From: Planoprotostelium fungivorum
Lineage: Eukaryota > Evosea > Variosea > Cavosteliida > Cavosteliaceae
Assembly (NCBI GenBank): GCA_003024175.1
Contig: MDYQ01000086.1
Coordinates: 1-64,000, forward strand
Reading direction: 5' to 3'
Length of the DNA stretch: 64,000 nucleotides
The notes under the pieces are model-generated. The model was given only the letters and a program-made list of their open reading frames with translations, was not told where the DNA came from and searched no databases. Both the position numbers and the translations under genes were made by a program. Of the stretch, positions 1 to 10,604 are shown in pieces (the first letter of the stretch is position 1; every line of letters begins with the position of its first letter).

Positions 1-113
1 GAGAGTGCACACCAGTGGAAAGAGTTTGCCCAGCGTCAACGAGTCCTGCTCTTTTTTCGACAGATTCTGAGTCTTATTCTTCATGTCGAAGGCCTTGGAC
101 GCTTGGGGGTATA
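1..113 (+). CDS. 3' fragment of an unrecognised gene
   Basis: An open frame enters from the left edge and reads to a stop at about 113. The roughly 36 residues look like an amphipathic helix (HQWKEFAQRQRVLLFF, then LILHVEGLGRL). A later stretch at about 210-270 (DRLDDSLRAYVLQSR) could be another exon of the same gene. I do not recognise the family. It could also be a chance frame, since no family motif supports it. Confidence 0.25.
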
Positions 114-371
114 AGTTGGTGTGATGAGATCTTCATCGTTCGCCGAATGACATTCCTTTTCGTGAACCCGGAAGTGGAAGTGATGAGATTTATTTCCGTT
201 TTATTTGGAACATCTGATGCTGTCTCTGATCGATTGGATGATTCACTGAGGGCCTACGTGTTACAATCGAGAGTGTGCAGCCTCGCTTGTGTCAATATTG
301 TGATTTAAAATCTTCCCGCCTACAACTAAACAAACGGATAGATCACATCAGGTTTTTGTTGATTGTTTCTT

Positions 372-958
372 ATGAGCACACTCCAAGGCGTCGAAGAGGA
401 GGACGCCTCACAACTCAAATTTGGATCGGGTGTGTTTCTCCTAAAAAGCAATCATGATCTAATCCATCATCAGATTTCGTAGATGCACAGTGTCTTCTGA
501 ATTCTGAGGTGTCTATCCTATTACAACAACGTCAAGATTCTCCTCCAGAGGATGGTTTGGACGTAGACATCGAGCCGTCAGCGTGAGTCGTCTAATGTTC
601 ATTGCAGCACGTCTCAATCGCACAGTGTGTTTACGAAAACGTTGAACTACGCGAAGAGGTTCGGTAAATACAAGAACAAGACAGCAGCGAAAGAGGTCAG
701 AAATCTGCTGACGAAGAAGCAATTGGAACAATATGAGATTGCATCACTGGCAAATCTTACACCACAAGAAGCGGAAGAGGCAAAGATTCTGATTCCCTCT
801 TTGACTCTCGCGGCAGGTGAGAGCTCACATCATCATTATACAAAGAATTCCAAAACAGAGAGAATGACGAAAGTACAGAGGGATCATCAGAGCCTAGATT
901 CTCTGATGCAGAGCTGATGGACATTCTCAACGATCTGAAGAACTACACAAATCTATAA
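372..958 (+). CDS. RPB4: RNA polymerase II subunit Rpb4
   Basis: Rpb4 pairs with Rpb7 to form the stalk of RNA polymerase II in the nucleus. Four exons join in phase: 372-429, 474-582, 608-816 and 879-958, with introns of 44, 25 and 62 nt. The N-terminal part has the family segment CLLNSEVSILL. The core reads VFTKTLNYAKRFGKYKNK, then LTKKQLEQYEIASLANL and AEEAKILIPSL, closely matching animal POLR2D. The C-terminal helix is SDAELMDILNDLKNY. The product is about 150 residues, normal for the family. The start is the ATG that begins MSTLQGVEEEDASQLKFG. Family identification is secure; intron 3 could be a base or two off. Confidence 0.93.
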
Positions 959-1039
959 ATGTATTGATCACCGCTGAATACTCTTCTGTTCAACGTATCA
1001 GAGATGAAGAAATTGGGTCACAAATTTGTGTTGTGCCTC

Positions 1040-1510
1040 TCTATCCAAAGACATGACCATTTTTTGCTGGGTTGCAGTGTAACGTCTCTCAGATCTCTGG
1101 AATCGACCAGTTGGACAACGACCTCATCGAGAAGAGCATCCCCAACCGACAATTCCTATTATTATTAAATCAAAGACCGCCTGCAAGTCCGCCTCGAATA
1201 TGAATTCCGCTCTTACGTGACTAGAGGTGTGTCACCAATGGAAGACCAGTCGTCGAATCGGGGACATGGTGCAGAAGAGACCGAGACCGTTCCACGATTG
1301 CGTCGCGTTCGCTCGCATAAGGTTTGAATTTACTTTAAGAACAGTCTGCAGCTGTTGCACGCCTTTTCGATAGATCACAAGACGGACGATGAGGGGACTC
1401 TCTTCTGGTCAACACCCAAGAAACCACCCAAGGTAATCGAATTTGACATCAACGATGTCACTCGTCATTCTTTTGTCGCATCTGTCGCAAGACTCTACTC
1501 TAAGGTGAGC
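1040..1510 (+). pseudogene. relic of an E1 ubiquitin-activating enzyme (UBA6/UBA1-like)
   Basis: Pieces of an E1 enzyme lie in order on the + strand. One is DNDLIEKSIPNRQFL, the adenylation-domain segment seen in UBA6 as DPDLIEKSNLNRQFL. Further on come KRPRPFHDCVAFARIRFE, then NSLQLLHAFS and TLFWSTPKKPPKVIEFDIN, which match the catalytic-cysteine half domain (UBA6 LQLLHCFPLD and LFWQSPKRPP). Several hundred residues that should separate these pieces are missing, including the catalytic cysteine region. The frame shifts by one base at about 1335 between ARIRFE and NSLQLL. I read it as a broken, internally deleted gene copy. A rapidly evolving spliced E1-like gene is less likely. Confidence 0.6.
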
Positions 1511-1911
1511 ATCCATTCTGATTTGATGATGTGATGTGGAAGTTCTTGTACGCCAAGCCTGGTCAGTAATCGAGTGGTTGTCTCTAGTGGAAATGGTGCG
1601 CTCTAAGGGACGCGGCAGTTGTAGAGGGTGCTATACTCCTGTGGGGAATAGAGATTCGTCAGGAGTTGATGGCGTAGGAATATGGGAATGAAGGTGGTGC
1701 CATCAGCATTGGCATAGATTGTGAGCGTAGCAACGAAGATTCAGCGATGTAAGGGACTCGTCTGAGATCAATTTGGGTGTCATCACGGGGAAAGTGGTCT
1801 GTGTGATTGGTGGGTCGGCTCAGCTGGTGTAGTAGCAGAAGTGTGTGGTACGACTGCTGCTCGTGTGAAGGAACGAGTCCTCGAAGATACTGCATTCATC
1901 TTCTGGATGGT
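1511..1911. other. no supported gene
   Basis: After the E1 relic there is about 400 bp with only short overlapping frames on both strands. I see no splice-consistent protein, repeat or RNA gene here. Confidence 0.4.
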
Positions 1912-2106
1912 CTAAGATGGTTTGAGGACTGTACGGATGAGTGGAGGAGAGTCTACAGTAAGACTAGAGGTATAGCCATAAGAAGTGAATGCAATAAGCG
2001 CTACGTCAATAGTAATGATGTTAATCAAGAAAGCTGTGGCACCTCTCGCACACCAGCCCCTCATGGCCAGTACAACAAGACAGTAGACTATTACAAAAAC
2101 TCTCAT
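1912..2106 (-). CDS. possible small secreted or membrane protein
   Basis: A 64-residue frame starts with an ATG and a signal-peptide-like N-terminus (MRVFVIVYCLVVLAMRGWCA). A second hydrophobic stretch follows (AFLINIITIDVALIAF). It lies 3 bp beyond the stop of the coiled-coil gene on the same strand. There is no family match, so it may be a chance frame or one exon of a longer gene. Confidence 0.25.
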   Translation of the reverse strand: MRVFVIVYCLVVLAMRGWCARGATAFLINIITIDVALIAFTSYGYTSSLTVDSPPLIRTVLKPS

Positions 2107-2109
2107 TGT

Positions 2110-3146
2110 CTATTTTGTGTTGAGCTCCTCCCAGAACGAATGATCTTTGTTGAAGAGAAGTTCAACACATTTCAGTCCAATCTTCCTGTGTTCTTCGGAA
2201 ATACCTTGTGTTTGCAGAACTGCATTCAGATTCTCAGCTGTGAATTCACTGCTGTCTCTTGGGTGGGCAATAATGTTTCTTCCTCTTTTGATCTCCTTCA
2301 TCCTTCGATCAACAGTTTTAGCAGGTAGTTTGAACTCGACTGAAAGAGCATGGTTGGGATCACGTTTAACACATTTCTTCCCTTATTTTGGTCAGTATGA
2401 CATCATAAGACCAATCTCACAATCTTGTTCACAGCCCTGTGCAACTGCCAATTGAAAGTCACTCACCAGATCTCCCAAAAGAAGAGCATTCTGTTAAGTA
2501 TTGGCCCATAACCATCAAGGAAGACTCACCTTCTGGTTCGAGATCAGCGTCTGTAAAATTTGCATGCTCTCCTTGTGCTCAGCGTTCTTGGCGTTGAGAT
2601 TCTCAATATGCTTCTTGATTTCCGCGTTGAGATCCTGCATGTCCCTCTCGTGCTTGGCGTTCATCATCTTGTGCTCGGTGTTGAGATCCTCAATACGCCT
2701 CTTGTGTTCCGCCTTGAGGTCCTGCATGTCCTCCTCGTGTTTGGCGTTCATCTTCTTGTGCTCGGTGTTGAGATCCTCGTACTTGGCGTTGAGATCCTTG
2801 TGCTTAGCGTTGAGATCCTCAATATGCTTCTTATTTTCCGCCTTGAGGTCCCGCATGAGATTCTGAGTTTGCTTTGTGACCTCATCAAGAGAACTTGTGT
2901 ATTTGCTGTTGGTTTGGTCCGTAGCCATCTGCTTCGCTGCAAGATCCTCCTTGTGGATTCTCTGCGCTTGTGCAAGAGCAGCTTTCCCTGTAGCGACCAG
3001 ATCATCCACAGAGAGTGCTATCAAGATAAGCCGACAATTGGCTTACATGAGATAACACCGTATCGCTCCCCCGTCTCTATGTTGCCCTCGAATTTGGAGA
3101 GTTTCACGACAGAATTTGATCTGCCTTGTATCGTGAATTCATGCAT
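2110..3146 (-). CDS. coiled-coil protein with short C-terminal helical domain
   Basis: Three or four exons on the minus strand. The first runs from the ATG at 3146 (MHEFTIQGRSNSVVKL) and joins in phase across a 29-nt intron to SSLSVDDLVATGKAALAQ. The middle exon, about 150 residues, is a long coiled coil built from repeats around LNAKHE, DLNTEHK and DLKAEHKRRIE, so it is probably dimeric and cytoplasmic. The last exon ends at 2110 with TVDRRMKEIKRGRNIIAHP and a helical tail. RNIIAH fits the R-N-x-x-x-H pattern of HEPN nucleases, but so short a match may be chance. No family is recognised and the function is unknown. Confidence 0.6.
2560..2830 (-). repeat. degenerate tandem repeat in the coiled-coil exon
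   Basis: The DNA repeats a block with GCCTTGAGGTCCTGCATG and the reverse of CTGAACACCGAGCACAAG several times, at spacings of about 60-130 bp plus shorter 21-24-bp units (LNAKHK, LNAKYED, LNTEHK). This is an in-frame expansion inside the coiled coil. Confidence 0.6.
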
Positions 3147-3501
3147 TCCATATCCAACAATGATGATTTATGGATTGAGAGGATGATTGGCTGTGGTTGT
3201 TGCATGTTGATTGAACGTGATGCCAGGATCAATTTAAAAATTACTCCTGCCGACGGTTGTAGAAACCCAGTTCGGCGAAAACGATTTTACTCAAGAATAA
3301 AGCATCAGCATTCGATATGTTGTCACTAAAAGCGACGACGCTACGATAATTATAGCTATTATTATTGAGACCGCGTCGAATACACATCTAGTATTGAGAT
3401 CGTCTCTGGAAGAAAACACGTTCCGCGGGCCAAATCGTTTTCAGCCGATTGTGCAGTGTTACGGCATAACAGATGTGATACGAAACAGTTACGTGTTCTC
3501 T
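3147..3501. other. intergenic, promoter side of the coiled-coil gene
   Basis: The gap lies between the start of the coiled-coil gene and the stop of the TMEM184-PH gene, both on the minus strand. No open frame with coding character, repeat or RNA gene was seen. Confidence 0.4.
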
Positions 3502-5290
3502 TTATGTGGGCAGATTGGACTGTCCATCGACCACGATATCCAACTGCATGGATCGTATGGCAGACAGCCATTCTGTTCTGTCCATCGTGCTCTCAGCCAG
3601 TATGTGCCAACGTCTTGCCGGCGTGACCAACACAAACTCTTTGTCCTCTCTCTTCTCCGTAGTCACTACCTCCGTCACCAGGCTAAGCGGAATGAACCCT
3701 GTCATCTTCAGAAGGTTGAGAAGATCAATCTTCACCTCTGGGTCTTAGCTCATCGGCGTTGAGGAAGGGATTGCTCTTGTAGAAGACCAGGCCGGCGGGC
3801 TGCGAGATCAAGAGAAAGTATCTCTCTTTCCACTGCTCGTGTCAGCCTCTCCTTCTCTCTGTCTTCTCACCTTCTTCACGATATCCTCTCCTCTCTTCTT
3901 CAGCCAAGCTTGTTTCACCACTTTTTACCGTCAATTTCTTTCGATGATGTGATGTGATGCGATGATGTGATGTGATGCGATGATGTGATGTGATGTGATG
4001 TGATGCGATGATGTGATGTGATGTGATGATCACCTCTCTCCATCTGTTCCGTCTTTGAAGCGGACGTGAATGACCCGACGTCGATGTTTCTCTTTGGATT
4101 CTTCTTTACGGCGGCCCTGGTGTCATGCATCACATCCCTGAAATTCAGACTGTCCACCAACCCGGCCCTGCCACCGTCAGATTTCGCGGGCAATTTGAAA
4201 TTCAAACCTGATGTCGGACTTGGTATCTCCCCTGGGAATGAGATCACCGAAAGAGCTGGTACCGAACGTGAACATGTGAACGATGGCCAACGGCAGCATC
4301 TCCACACAGATAAGGTAAGACTCGATGAAGTAACTGATGTCCTCCACGGACCAATCGTGGTGCTCTTCTATTAAACCGATGGAAGAAAAGCCAGAGATGA
4401 GAATACCTTGCCTGTAACGTTGTTCAATCGATTGAACGTGAACAGAGGAGAAGAAAGATGATTACCAGAAGGTGAAGAACACGATGGTTTTGATGCACAA
4501 GAATTTAGCGAGGGGCTTGTATAGTTTGAGGATGTCTTTCGTTGCCTCGTAGAACTGCACCAAGAAGTAGAGGGAGATCTGGTGGATGTGAGATGCGTGA
4601 TCGCATGCGATCGCATGATCTCACCGTGATGGAAACGTTGTAAGCGATGGTGACGTAGAGGTAAGCGTATTTGGGGGACCAGTTGCCCTCTTGGTAGACA
4701 CCAAAGAGCTGAGTGACGAAGGTAACGACGGTCAACACGAGCTTGATGTAGACGTACTGCAAGATGAGTTGTTTGCAGCGGTGAAGGAAAGTTCTTCCAG
4801 GTTTGATGTGGAAACAACAGAAGGGCATGAGGAATCTGATGTGATTGGATTAGATTAGATGACAGAGGAGTGTCGACTCACTTGATCTGTGGTTTCTCCT
4901 CTAATTGTTCGATCATGGCCTCCTCTCCTCCTCCGAGTTCGATCATAAGAACAAAGAAGCAGTAGAGAACGTAAGCCTCGTAAGTATCACGAATGACATC
5001 CCAATAGAAGGCCCAAGCCTTCCACACTAATCCCATGTAACTGTCGATGGCATATACCTGAGGGGATATCAATATCATCTGATTCAAGTCGCACGACTCA
5101 CTGGAATCATAACGATGATTCGAATGGCGTACTTCTGAATGACGGGTGATGTGTAATTCCTCAAGTGTCTCCAGATGGAGATGGCAGAGAGAATGCATGC
5201 GAGGGTAACACAGATACCACCTGTGATGACGCAAGCCAGCCAAACTCTAGCGCTGTGCACTCTAACCCAATCTTGTGCAGCATCGAGCAT
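3502..5290 (-). CDS. TMEM184-family seven-TM protein, apparently fused to a C-terminal PH domain
   Basis: TMEM184/LAZ1/OST-alpha-like proteins are seven-helix membrane proteins of endomembranes. The first exon starts at 5290 with a TM-rich stretch (GGICVTLACILSAISIW). Family signatures follow: SYMGLVWKAWAFYWDVIRD, YEAYVLYCFFVLMIE, FLMPFCCFHIKPGRTFL, CKQLILQYVYIK, KFLCIKTIVFFTFW and ICVEMLPLAIVHMF. The tail NFRDVMHDTR also fits the family. The frame then runs without a stop, across a 113-nt intron (3921-4033), into KQAWLKKRGEDIVKKWKERY, the start of a PH domain that ends at DRTEWLSAIRSMQ. The phase is correct at that junction. Inside the PH domain, between NADELRP and KIDLLNLL (about 3735-3745), one base is out of frame and no GT-AG intron repairs it. 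A separate PH gene starting at the in-frame ATG near 4042 is the alternative. Confidence 0.8.
3940..4030. repeat. GATGTGAT/GATGCGAT microsatellite inside an intron
   Basis: About 90 bp of 5- to 8-bp units (GATGTGAT, GATGCGAT) fill most of the 113-nt intron between the TMEM184 and PH parts. They make this intron two to three times longer than its neighbours. Confidence 0.85.
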
Positions 5291-5396
5291 TGTGTCTCGT
5301 TATTATGGAAGCTCCAGATAGTGTCTTGTTGAATAAATAGATATTATCTTTGGACGGCTGGTGTGATTGTGTTCGTTCGTCGTGGATAAAGGAAGG

Positions 5397-5570
5397 TCAC
5401 CGGAAATTCTCGAGAAGCTGCTTCCTCAAGGTCGGCAAAAGATATTCAATACCAGCCTCGGTGTCTTCTTCTCTGGCTGCTGACAGTGGCAGCGTAGGTT
5501 CACAGAAGTGTTGCCTCGGGCCGTCGGATTCTTCTCGGCGTTTGATGACCCAACTACCCCGACAGAACAT
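5397..5570 (-). CDS. possible small protein, 57 residues
   Basis: An ATG-started frame reads MFCRGSWVIKRREESDG and ends GIEYLLPTLRKQLLENFR. It sits between two minus-strand genes, 106 bp upstream of the TMEM184 start. The residue mix looks coding, but there is no family match. It could also be the last exon of a longer transcript. Confidence 0.3.
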   Translation of the reverse strand: MFCRGSWVIKRREESDGPRQHFCEPTLPLSAAREEDTEAGIEYLLPTLRKQLLENFR

Positions 5571-5651
5571 TTCTCACACTTGGATCATCACTCGATCGCA
5601 CCATGAGCTCTTGTCGACCGTAGATTTATTGATACACTCTCAACTCTAAAC

Positions 5652-8299
5652 TCATATGAACACACAGCCGCCCTTCTTCTTGGCTCGCCGCGGGCTCGGA
5701 GCTGCCTCTCCTCCAGAAGGTGCCACTGCTCCTTCGCTCTCGGCTGCCTTCTTTCCATTGTCATTTGTGCTCTTCGGATGATCCAATCGACTCTTGTCGT
5801 GGCTCGTGGTCGTGACCACGGGTGCTTTACTGTGCGGCGTCAGACGATCTCTCCACCAGTAGAACTCACCCTGGAGAGGGAAAGGCAGAGTACTGCTGTT
5901 GAGGTGGGGAGCTGGCCGGTGCCTGAAGATTTCAGTCTCGCTCATCCGATGTCCTCCTCACCTTGGACGCCTCTCTCTCCATCGATTTGGGGCTGGGGAA
6001 GGCACCGTAGTTGCTATCCGACGCCTGCATCCCTTCAGACTCCCTCTCCACGTGCGTTGTGTTAGAAATGACTCACCGGTGTGGAATCGGGAGCAAAATG
6101 AGTCAACGCCGGGGCGGTATGTGTCATCGGGGCAGGAATGGCAGGAGGGAACCCAGGGGGGAAGGCAGAAGGGAGAGTTCCGTAGTTCTGGTTAGAAGCC
6201 GCCGGTGCAGCGGGTGACGACGGTTGTGAAGTGTGAGGGGACGCCCCGGCGTTCATACCGGGGAAAGGAAAGGCACCGTAGTTCTGCTGCGGTGCGGCCA
6301 TGGGTGAGGGTGGAGGAAAAAAGTTGGAGCCCCCGGGTGGCTTCGAGACGGGAGGGCCGACGTTGAAGACGGAGGGGAGGGTGCCGTAGTTTTGGCTCGG
6401 TGCGGCGAGGGGAGATGGTGGTGCCTGCGGCATGAACGAGTTTCCTACACCAGGTGAAGTCATGACGGATGGGAGGGTGCCGTAGTTGGCCGTAGGATTG
6501 TGTGCAGTGGGGGAGCTGGGGGCGGGCTGGGGGGTGGGGGGGAACCCTTGGCCGGGAAAAACGGCGGGAAGTCTGCCGTAGTTCTGAGCGGTGGGGTTAC
6601 CTGCTGGTTGTGGGAGGGAGGAGGGGTAGGATGTCGCCTTGGGGTAGGGGGAGCTCGCGGCGGGCTGTTCGATTCAGCGGTGACGTGAATGATTTCATCT
6701 CACCTGACCGCCCCGCTTGTATTCTCCGGGCAGAGGTTGATCGTTGGGGGTATAGACGATGGGCACTCCGGGTAGTTGTGTCTGTCTGCGTCAGTCGTGT
6801 CGTGAGGTGTCTCACCTTTAGAAGGGGGGACTGGCCGATGACTTCGTTTAGGTCCTGGCTGACTTTGGGACTGTACTCCAACTTGAAACCATTGTGGGTG
6901 ACCTCGATGAGACCGTGTTTCACTGCGATGAAAATGACTCGTTGTAGACAACATCATCTCACCTGCACGATCCGAGATGTGAGTGATTGCAAAGTGATTC
7001 GCTTGCGACGAGAAACGAACGAGGTACGTCCCGGTTGGCTTGTCTGCCAGCAGATCACCCGCTGATCTCCTTCAGTTTCCTTTGATCCTCACCCTCTCAC
7101 CTTCCGAACCCTGTATGTCACCAAAGAAGAACCTGTCCTCGTCATCATCGCATCACATCATCATCTCACTCACGGTGCCTTGGTCATCTGCGATTGGAGT
7201 GATGCGGTGAGGTTGTACCTCTGCACGACGCCCAACAGAGTAGGAAACTCTTGTCTACCTCTCGATGCATCTTCCACGACAAAGCCCACGTTGGGCCCCG
7301 CTTTAGTCACGGACGTGTGTACGATGGGCTCGTTACTGGAGCTGTACAAGTGACAAGAGATGACGATGGCGTCGCAGCTGGCCTTGGAGAATCGAACGAG
7401 GAAGGTTCCCTGTGGCTGAGGCTTTAAGAGAAATTCGGCTTCCTTTGTAGAGAGATAGCCGTGGAACCAATTGAATTGGAAGAGGGTGGTCACCTGATGA
7501 CATCAGATGTTGTGATGGAAGAAACGGATTTACATTTTCTAAGACTTTTGGAAATGGTCCGTAGCCTCTGATCAGGGTGGCAAACTTTCTGAGAGTGACG
7601 TAACCGGTGCAGGAATAATCTGAAAGAATTAGATCGATACGGTATCGCTGCGTAGACTCACCCAACATGTATTTGAGTTGAGTGACGCTGTAATCTCTCA
7701 TGTCAAAGTTGGAACCGAAGGCGGAGATGAAAGTTTCGAAATCGACGAGGAGACTCTGTCCAAAGCTCTTCTCCCAGAAATTTCTGGAGTCTTGGCAGTC
7801 GCTCAACACTCGTTCGGGCAATCGATCAATATCGGGGTATGAATGAGGCCCCCGTTGGTCTCCGAGCTGTTGAGAGAGCGTGCTGGCGCTCAAATAGACG
7901 GCCATGGCCGGTGCATCTTTAGAGGGTGAGATGTCTCTGATGTGATTTATGGTGGAGTCACCTAACAAACGACGAAGACGGCTACTGAGAAGATAACGAG
8001 CGAGACGATTGTTGCTGGTCAGAGAATTCACCAGGTCGGCGAAGGTGGATAGGTGCGAATCGATATCGGTCAGAAACTATCGAAACCTCAACATGTGTGG
8101 CCATAGAGCGTGTCTTATCGTAGAAAAGGAGATTTCTCACCTGTCTGTCTCTGCGAACAAAGTCGGATGAAACGTTATGGACATACTGCAGGATGTCGAT
8201 GTACTCTATCGGGTCTCCCTGTTCGCATTTCTCCTTCAGTCGATTGATTACATTGATGCATATCGCCTTGGCGGTGTTCAACTTCTGTTCTGTACTCAT
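5652..8299 (-). CDS. Cbl-TKB-like / tandem-SH2 adaptor with NYGxxP repeats and C-terminal CaaX
   Basis: A multi-exon signalling adaptor, probably membrane-bound. The N-terminus (MSTEQKLNTAKAICINVIN) starts a four-helix region. An EF-hand-like segment follows (FWEKSFGQSLLVDFETF, then YSCTGYVTLRKFATLIRGYG), matching the order of the Cbl TKB domain. SH2 number one has WFHGYLSTKEAEFLL and GTFLVRFSKASCDAI. SH2 number two has FFFGDIQGSE and PTGTYLVRFSSQANHFAI. Both keep the FLVRF or YLVRF arginine that binds phosphotyrosine. A Pro-rich tail with about seven copies of NYG(T/A/R)(L/F)P follows, then a basic end KKKGGCVFI, a CaaX box with a polybasic patch. There is no RING, so it is not a Cbl ligase. 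The last exon starts after a 40-nt intron that brings the CaaX frame into phase. About 650 residues; the domain calls are firm, the exact tail exons less so. Confidence 0.8.
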
Positions 8300-8670
8300 A
8301 TTGTTGCCACTGAGAGGACCGATAGAGGGCAGTTATTCCCTCACAAACTCCCACCACAGGTACTCTCTCCTGTTGGATCTTTTTCGCTGTCTGAAAACAG
8401 TCATCACCCGCCGTTCAGAAAACCAGTGGCTCGCTGTTTGGACTTGTCAACGGTTTTGCGCAAACGGAAGGATCATCCCTGACATCTTCATCCTCCCACA
8501 GGGTGGATCATATGTCCACTCTCTATGGAACGAACGCGAGCTCACTCGAGCACTTACACAGGCATCCGAACACGTGTGGTGAGTCCTCCTTCGTCTATAC
8601 GTTCCTTTTATTACTCGGTAGCCTCTCCGGTCTACCGTTTCGAATCTATGTACATGTCTCTCTCTCTCCT
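8300..8670. other. intergenic
   Basis: The gap lies between two minus-strand genes. A long + strand frame crosses it but shows no domain and mirrors the downstream minus-strand exon. No supported feature. Confidence 0.4.
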
Positions 8671-9821
8671 TCAGTTGTCGTTGTTGGGATTCGTCATGAG
8701 GTGGATCGTCGGTCTTCTCTCCCAGACGGGCTCCGGTCGGTAAGAGGATGGCATCATGATGGACCCGTGAGGTGCTACCATGTGTCTCGGTGGATAGACG
8801 GCCATGGCGTGAGGGAATTCAGGTGCTACCGACATGCCGGCGGCGTCGGTGGCGTAGCGGTGCTCGTACCAGTGCAGTCTCTGTTTCATCACGAACAGTT
8901 CCTGGTGGAGGAGGCGGATCTCTCGCATGAGAGGTGTGTCGTCGTGTGTGGCAGAGGCAATGGCAGTTGCGGCCGAGGGTGCGGGTGTCGCGGCCGGTGC
9001 GGGAGTCACATCGGTCTGTATAGAGAATGAGAAAATGAGGTTGGATGTGTCCTCTCACCTTTAGAGGAGTGGCGGCGGCGGATTCTTCAGCGAGTTCGTG
9101 GATTAGAGAAGGAATGAGGGTCTTCAGAGAGGGGAGCTCAGATGGGTCGACCTCGGTTTTGACCTTCTTCAGCTCGGGGGTGGGCGCATCATCGACAGAG
9201 TTTCTCTTGGTCGGTGGGGTTCTATCCAGAGTATCTTTCTGGGTTCGAAGTCTTCTGGGTGTGTTCTTGTTGACGTGAGCGAGCCTTCGAATGGACTTGA
9301 GGAGTTCGCAGGCCTCTGTCTTCTTTCCTTGTGCCACCAAATCTTCTAGGTGAGGGAGAAGCCGGATGTGCCCCAGGTTCTTTGTGATCTTGGCGAATTT
9401 TCTGAGCTTCTCGATATTGTTGGGGGTAGTGAGATCTGGCTGGTAGGTCCTCTCCCAATGTCCTCGGACAACGGAACATTGATTGAAGATGGAGGAGGCG
9501 CAAGCGTTGATGGCGGCTACGATGGCCAATCTGTCGGTAGGCTCCAGCTCTTCGATGGTCTTTAGAAAAATGGGGAGACGTCGCTCTCCCAGTTCGAGGT
9601 ACCTTCTCAGTCTGGGTAGTACCTGAGGAAGGTGAATACTCTCCTCCAACTCGATCACGTCTTACTTCCTCATCTGGAAGTTGAGTTGCACATTTGTATG
9701 GCCATGGACCATTGTATGTCCCCCAAAGACTCTCATTGGGTCCAGCAGTCGATTTCACGGCATCCGAGGACGCTGTCTGGGCGGTGTTGGTATTGCTCTT
9801 GGTCTCGTTGGTGCCTTCCAT
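8671..9821 (-). CDS. hypothetical, probably nuclear, helical protein
   Basis: Three exons. The first starts at the ATG at 9821 (MEGTNETKSNTN) and ends KCATQLPDEE at a 43-nt intron. The second (VLPRLRRYLELGERRLPIF to LAEESAAATPLK) is a helical block of about 150 residues (RLAIVAAINACASSIF, IEKLRKFAKITKNLGH) followed by a Lys/Arg and acidic stretch (PTKRNSVDD, ELKKVKTEVD) that could be a nuclear localisation region. The third holds a helix (MREIRLLHQELFVMKQRL) and a Met/Pro-rich tail. It faintly recalls TFIIS-N/IBD-type helical bundles, but I do not claim that family. Confidence 0.6.
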
Positions 9822-10433
9822 GCTGAGTCTCGACGGTTGTGTTTTAGCTACGGTTTTGTGGTATTCAACCGGAAGTCGACTTCTCTTTCGCACCGAAAAA
9901 GAACCTCGATCGGAAGCCTCCTTCCCGCGGACATGAACCGAAGCGATCACGGTAAGCTGACTTCTATCTCGAATCCCGGTAGGTCCTCGAGTATTCGTTC
10001 GAGAGGGGGCTTCTGCAGGGCCAATTCCACCTTCTCTGTCCACACTTCAACTTCTTCTTCTTTACCTCACAAAAGAGAAGCCGCTGCGGGGGTGTCGCTC
10101 CTCCTTCTCAACTACCTTGTTTCTCTTAACCTGACTGTTCCAAGATCGTTGCCACGGGTGATGAACCAAGCGTATCATTCATCCCGATTTAAAGCGGACG
10201 AATGAAAGAGGCCACGCGAACATGAATTGAAAAGGTTTCGCTGGAGTTTGTTCCGTATTTGCAGTCTAAGAGCTCTTGTTCTGTTTTGAACGACTGAAGA
10301 TATCTTCAGCTGGCCAATGGGCGGAACTTCTGGTTGTGCCCGTCAGGAGACCTTACGAGTGGTAGATATGATTCCGTTTAAAGGACAAACATTCGCTTTC
10401 TGTGGAATCGGGGCCGATCGTGCCCCTTGGGTG
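9822..10433. other. intergenic, no supported gene
   Basis: The minus frame extends upstream of the 9821 ATG without another ATG, so it is probably 5' UTR. The rest holds no protein-like frame. The left end of a TIR element closes the gap. Confidence 0.4.
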
Positions 10434-10604
10434 CATCATATAAAAAGAGGGTATTATAGCGGATTTATCTACAACTCAATACACACTGAATGCTTGCTTG
10501 TTGTGATCAGTTTGTAAATTTTCTGCAAATCATTTGTAAGCTTTTGTGCGCCCAGAGCACACTTTGTACAGTCTTGGTGAAAATTCTTGCACACTAACCG
10601 TGCA

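Noticed and set aside
3940-4030. CRISPR-like or regulatory repeat array
   Set aside because: The units are 5-8 bp with no spacers; it is a microsatellite inside an intron of a eukaryotic gene.
5350-5649. 99-codon + strand frame
   Set aside because: No homology; the opposite strand holds a more protein-like 57-codon frame.
6500-7065. Long + strand frame opposite the SH2 gene
   Set aside because: It is the GC-rich shadow of the Pro-rich coding repeats on the minus strand; no domain, Gly/Arg-rich by composition.
8503-9030. 175-codon + strand frame
   Set aside because: It mirrors the last exon of the minus-strand gene and has shadow-type Val/Arg/Cys bias.
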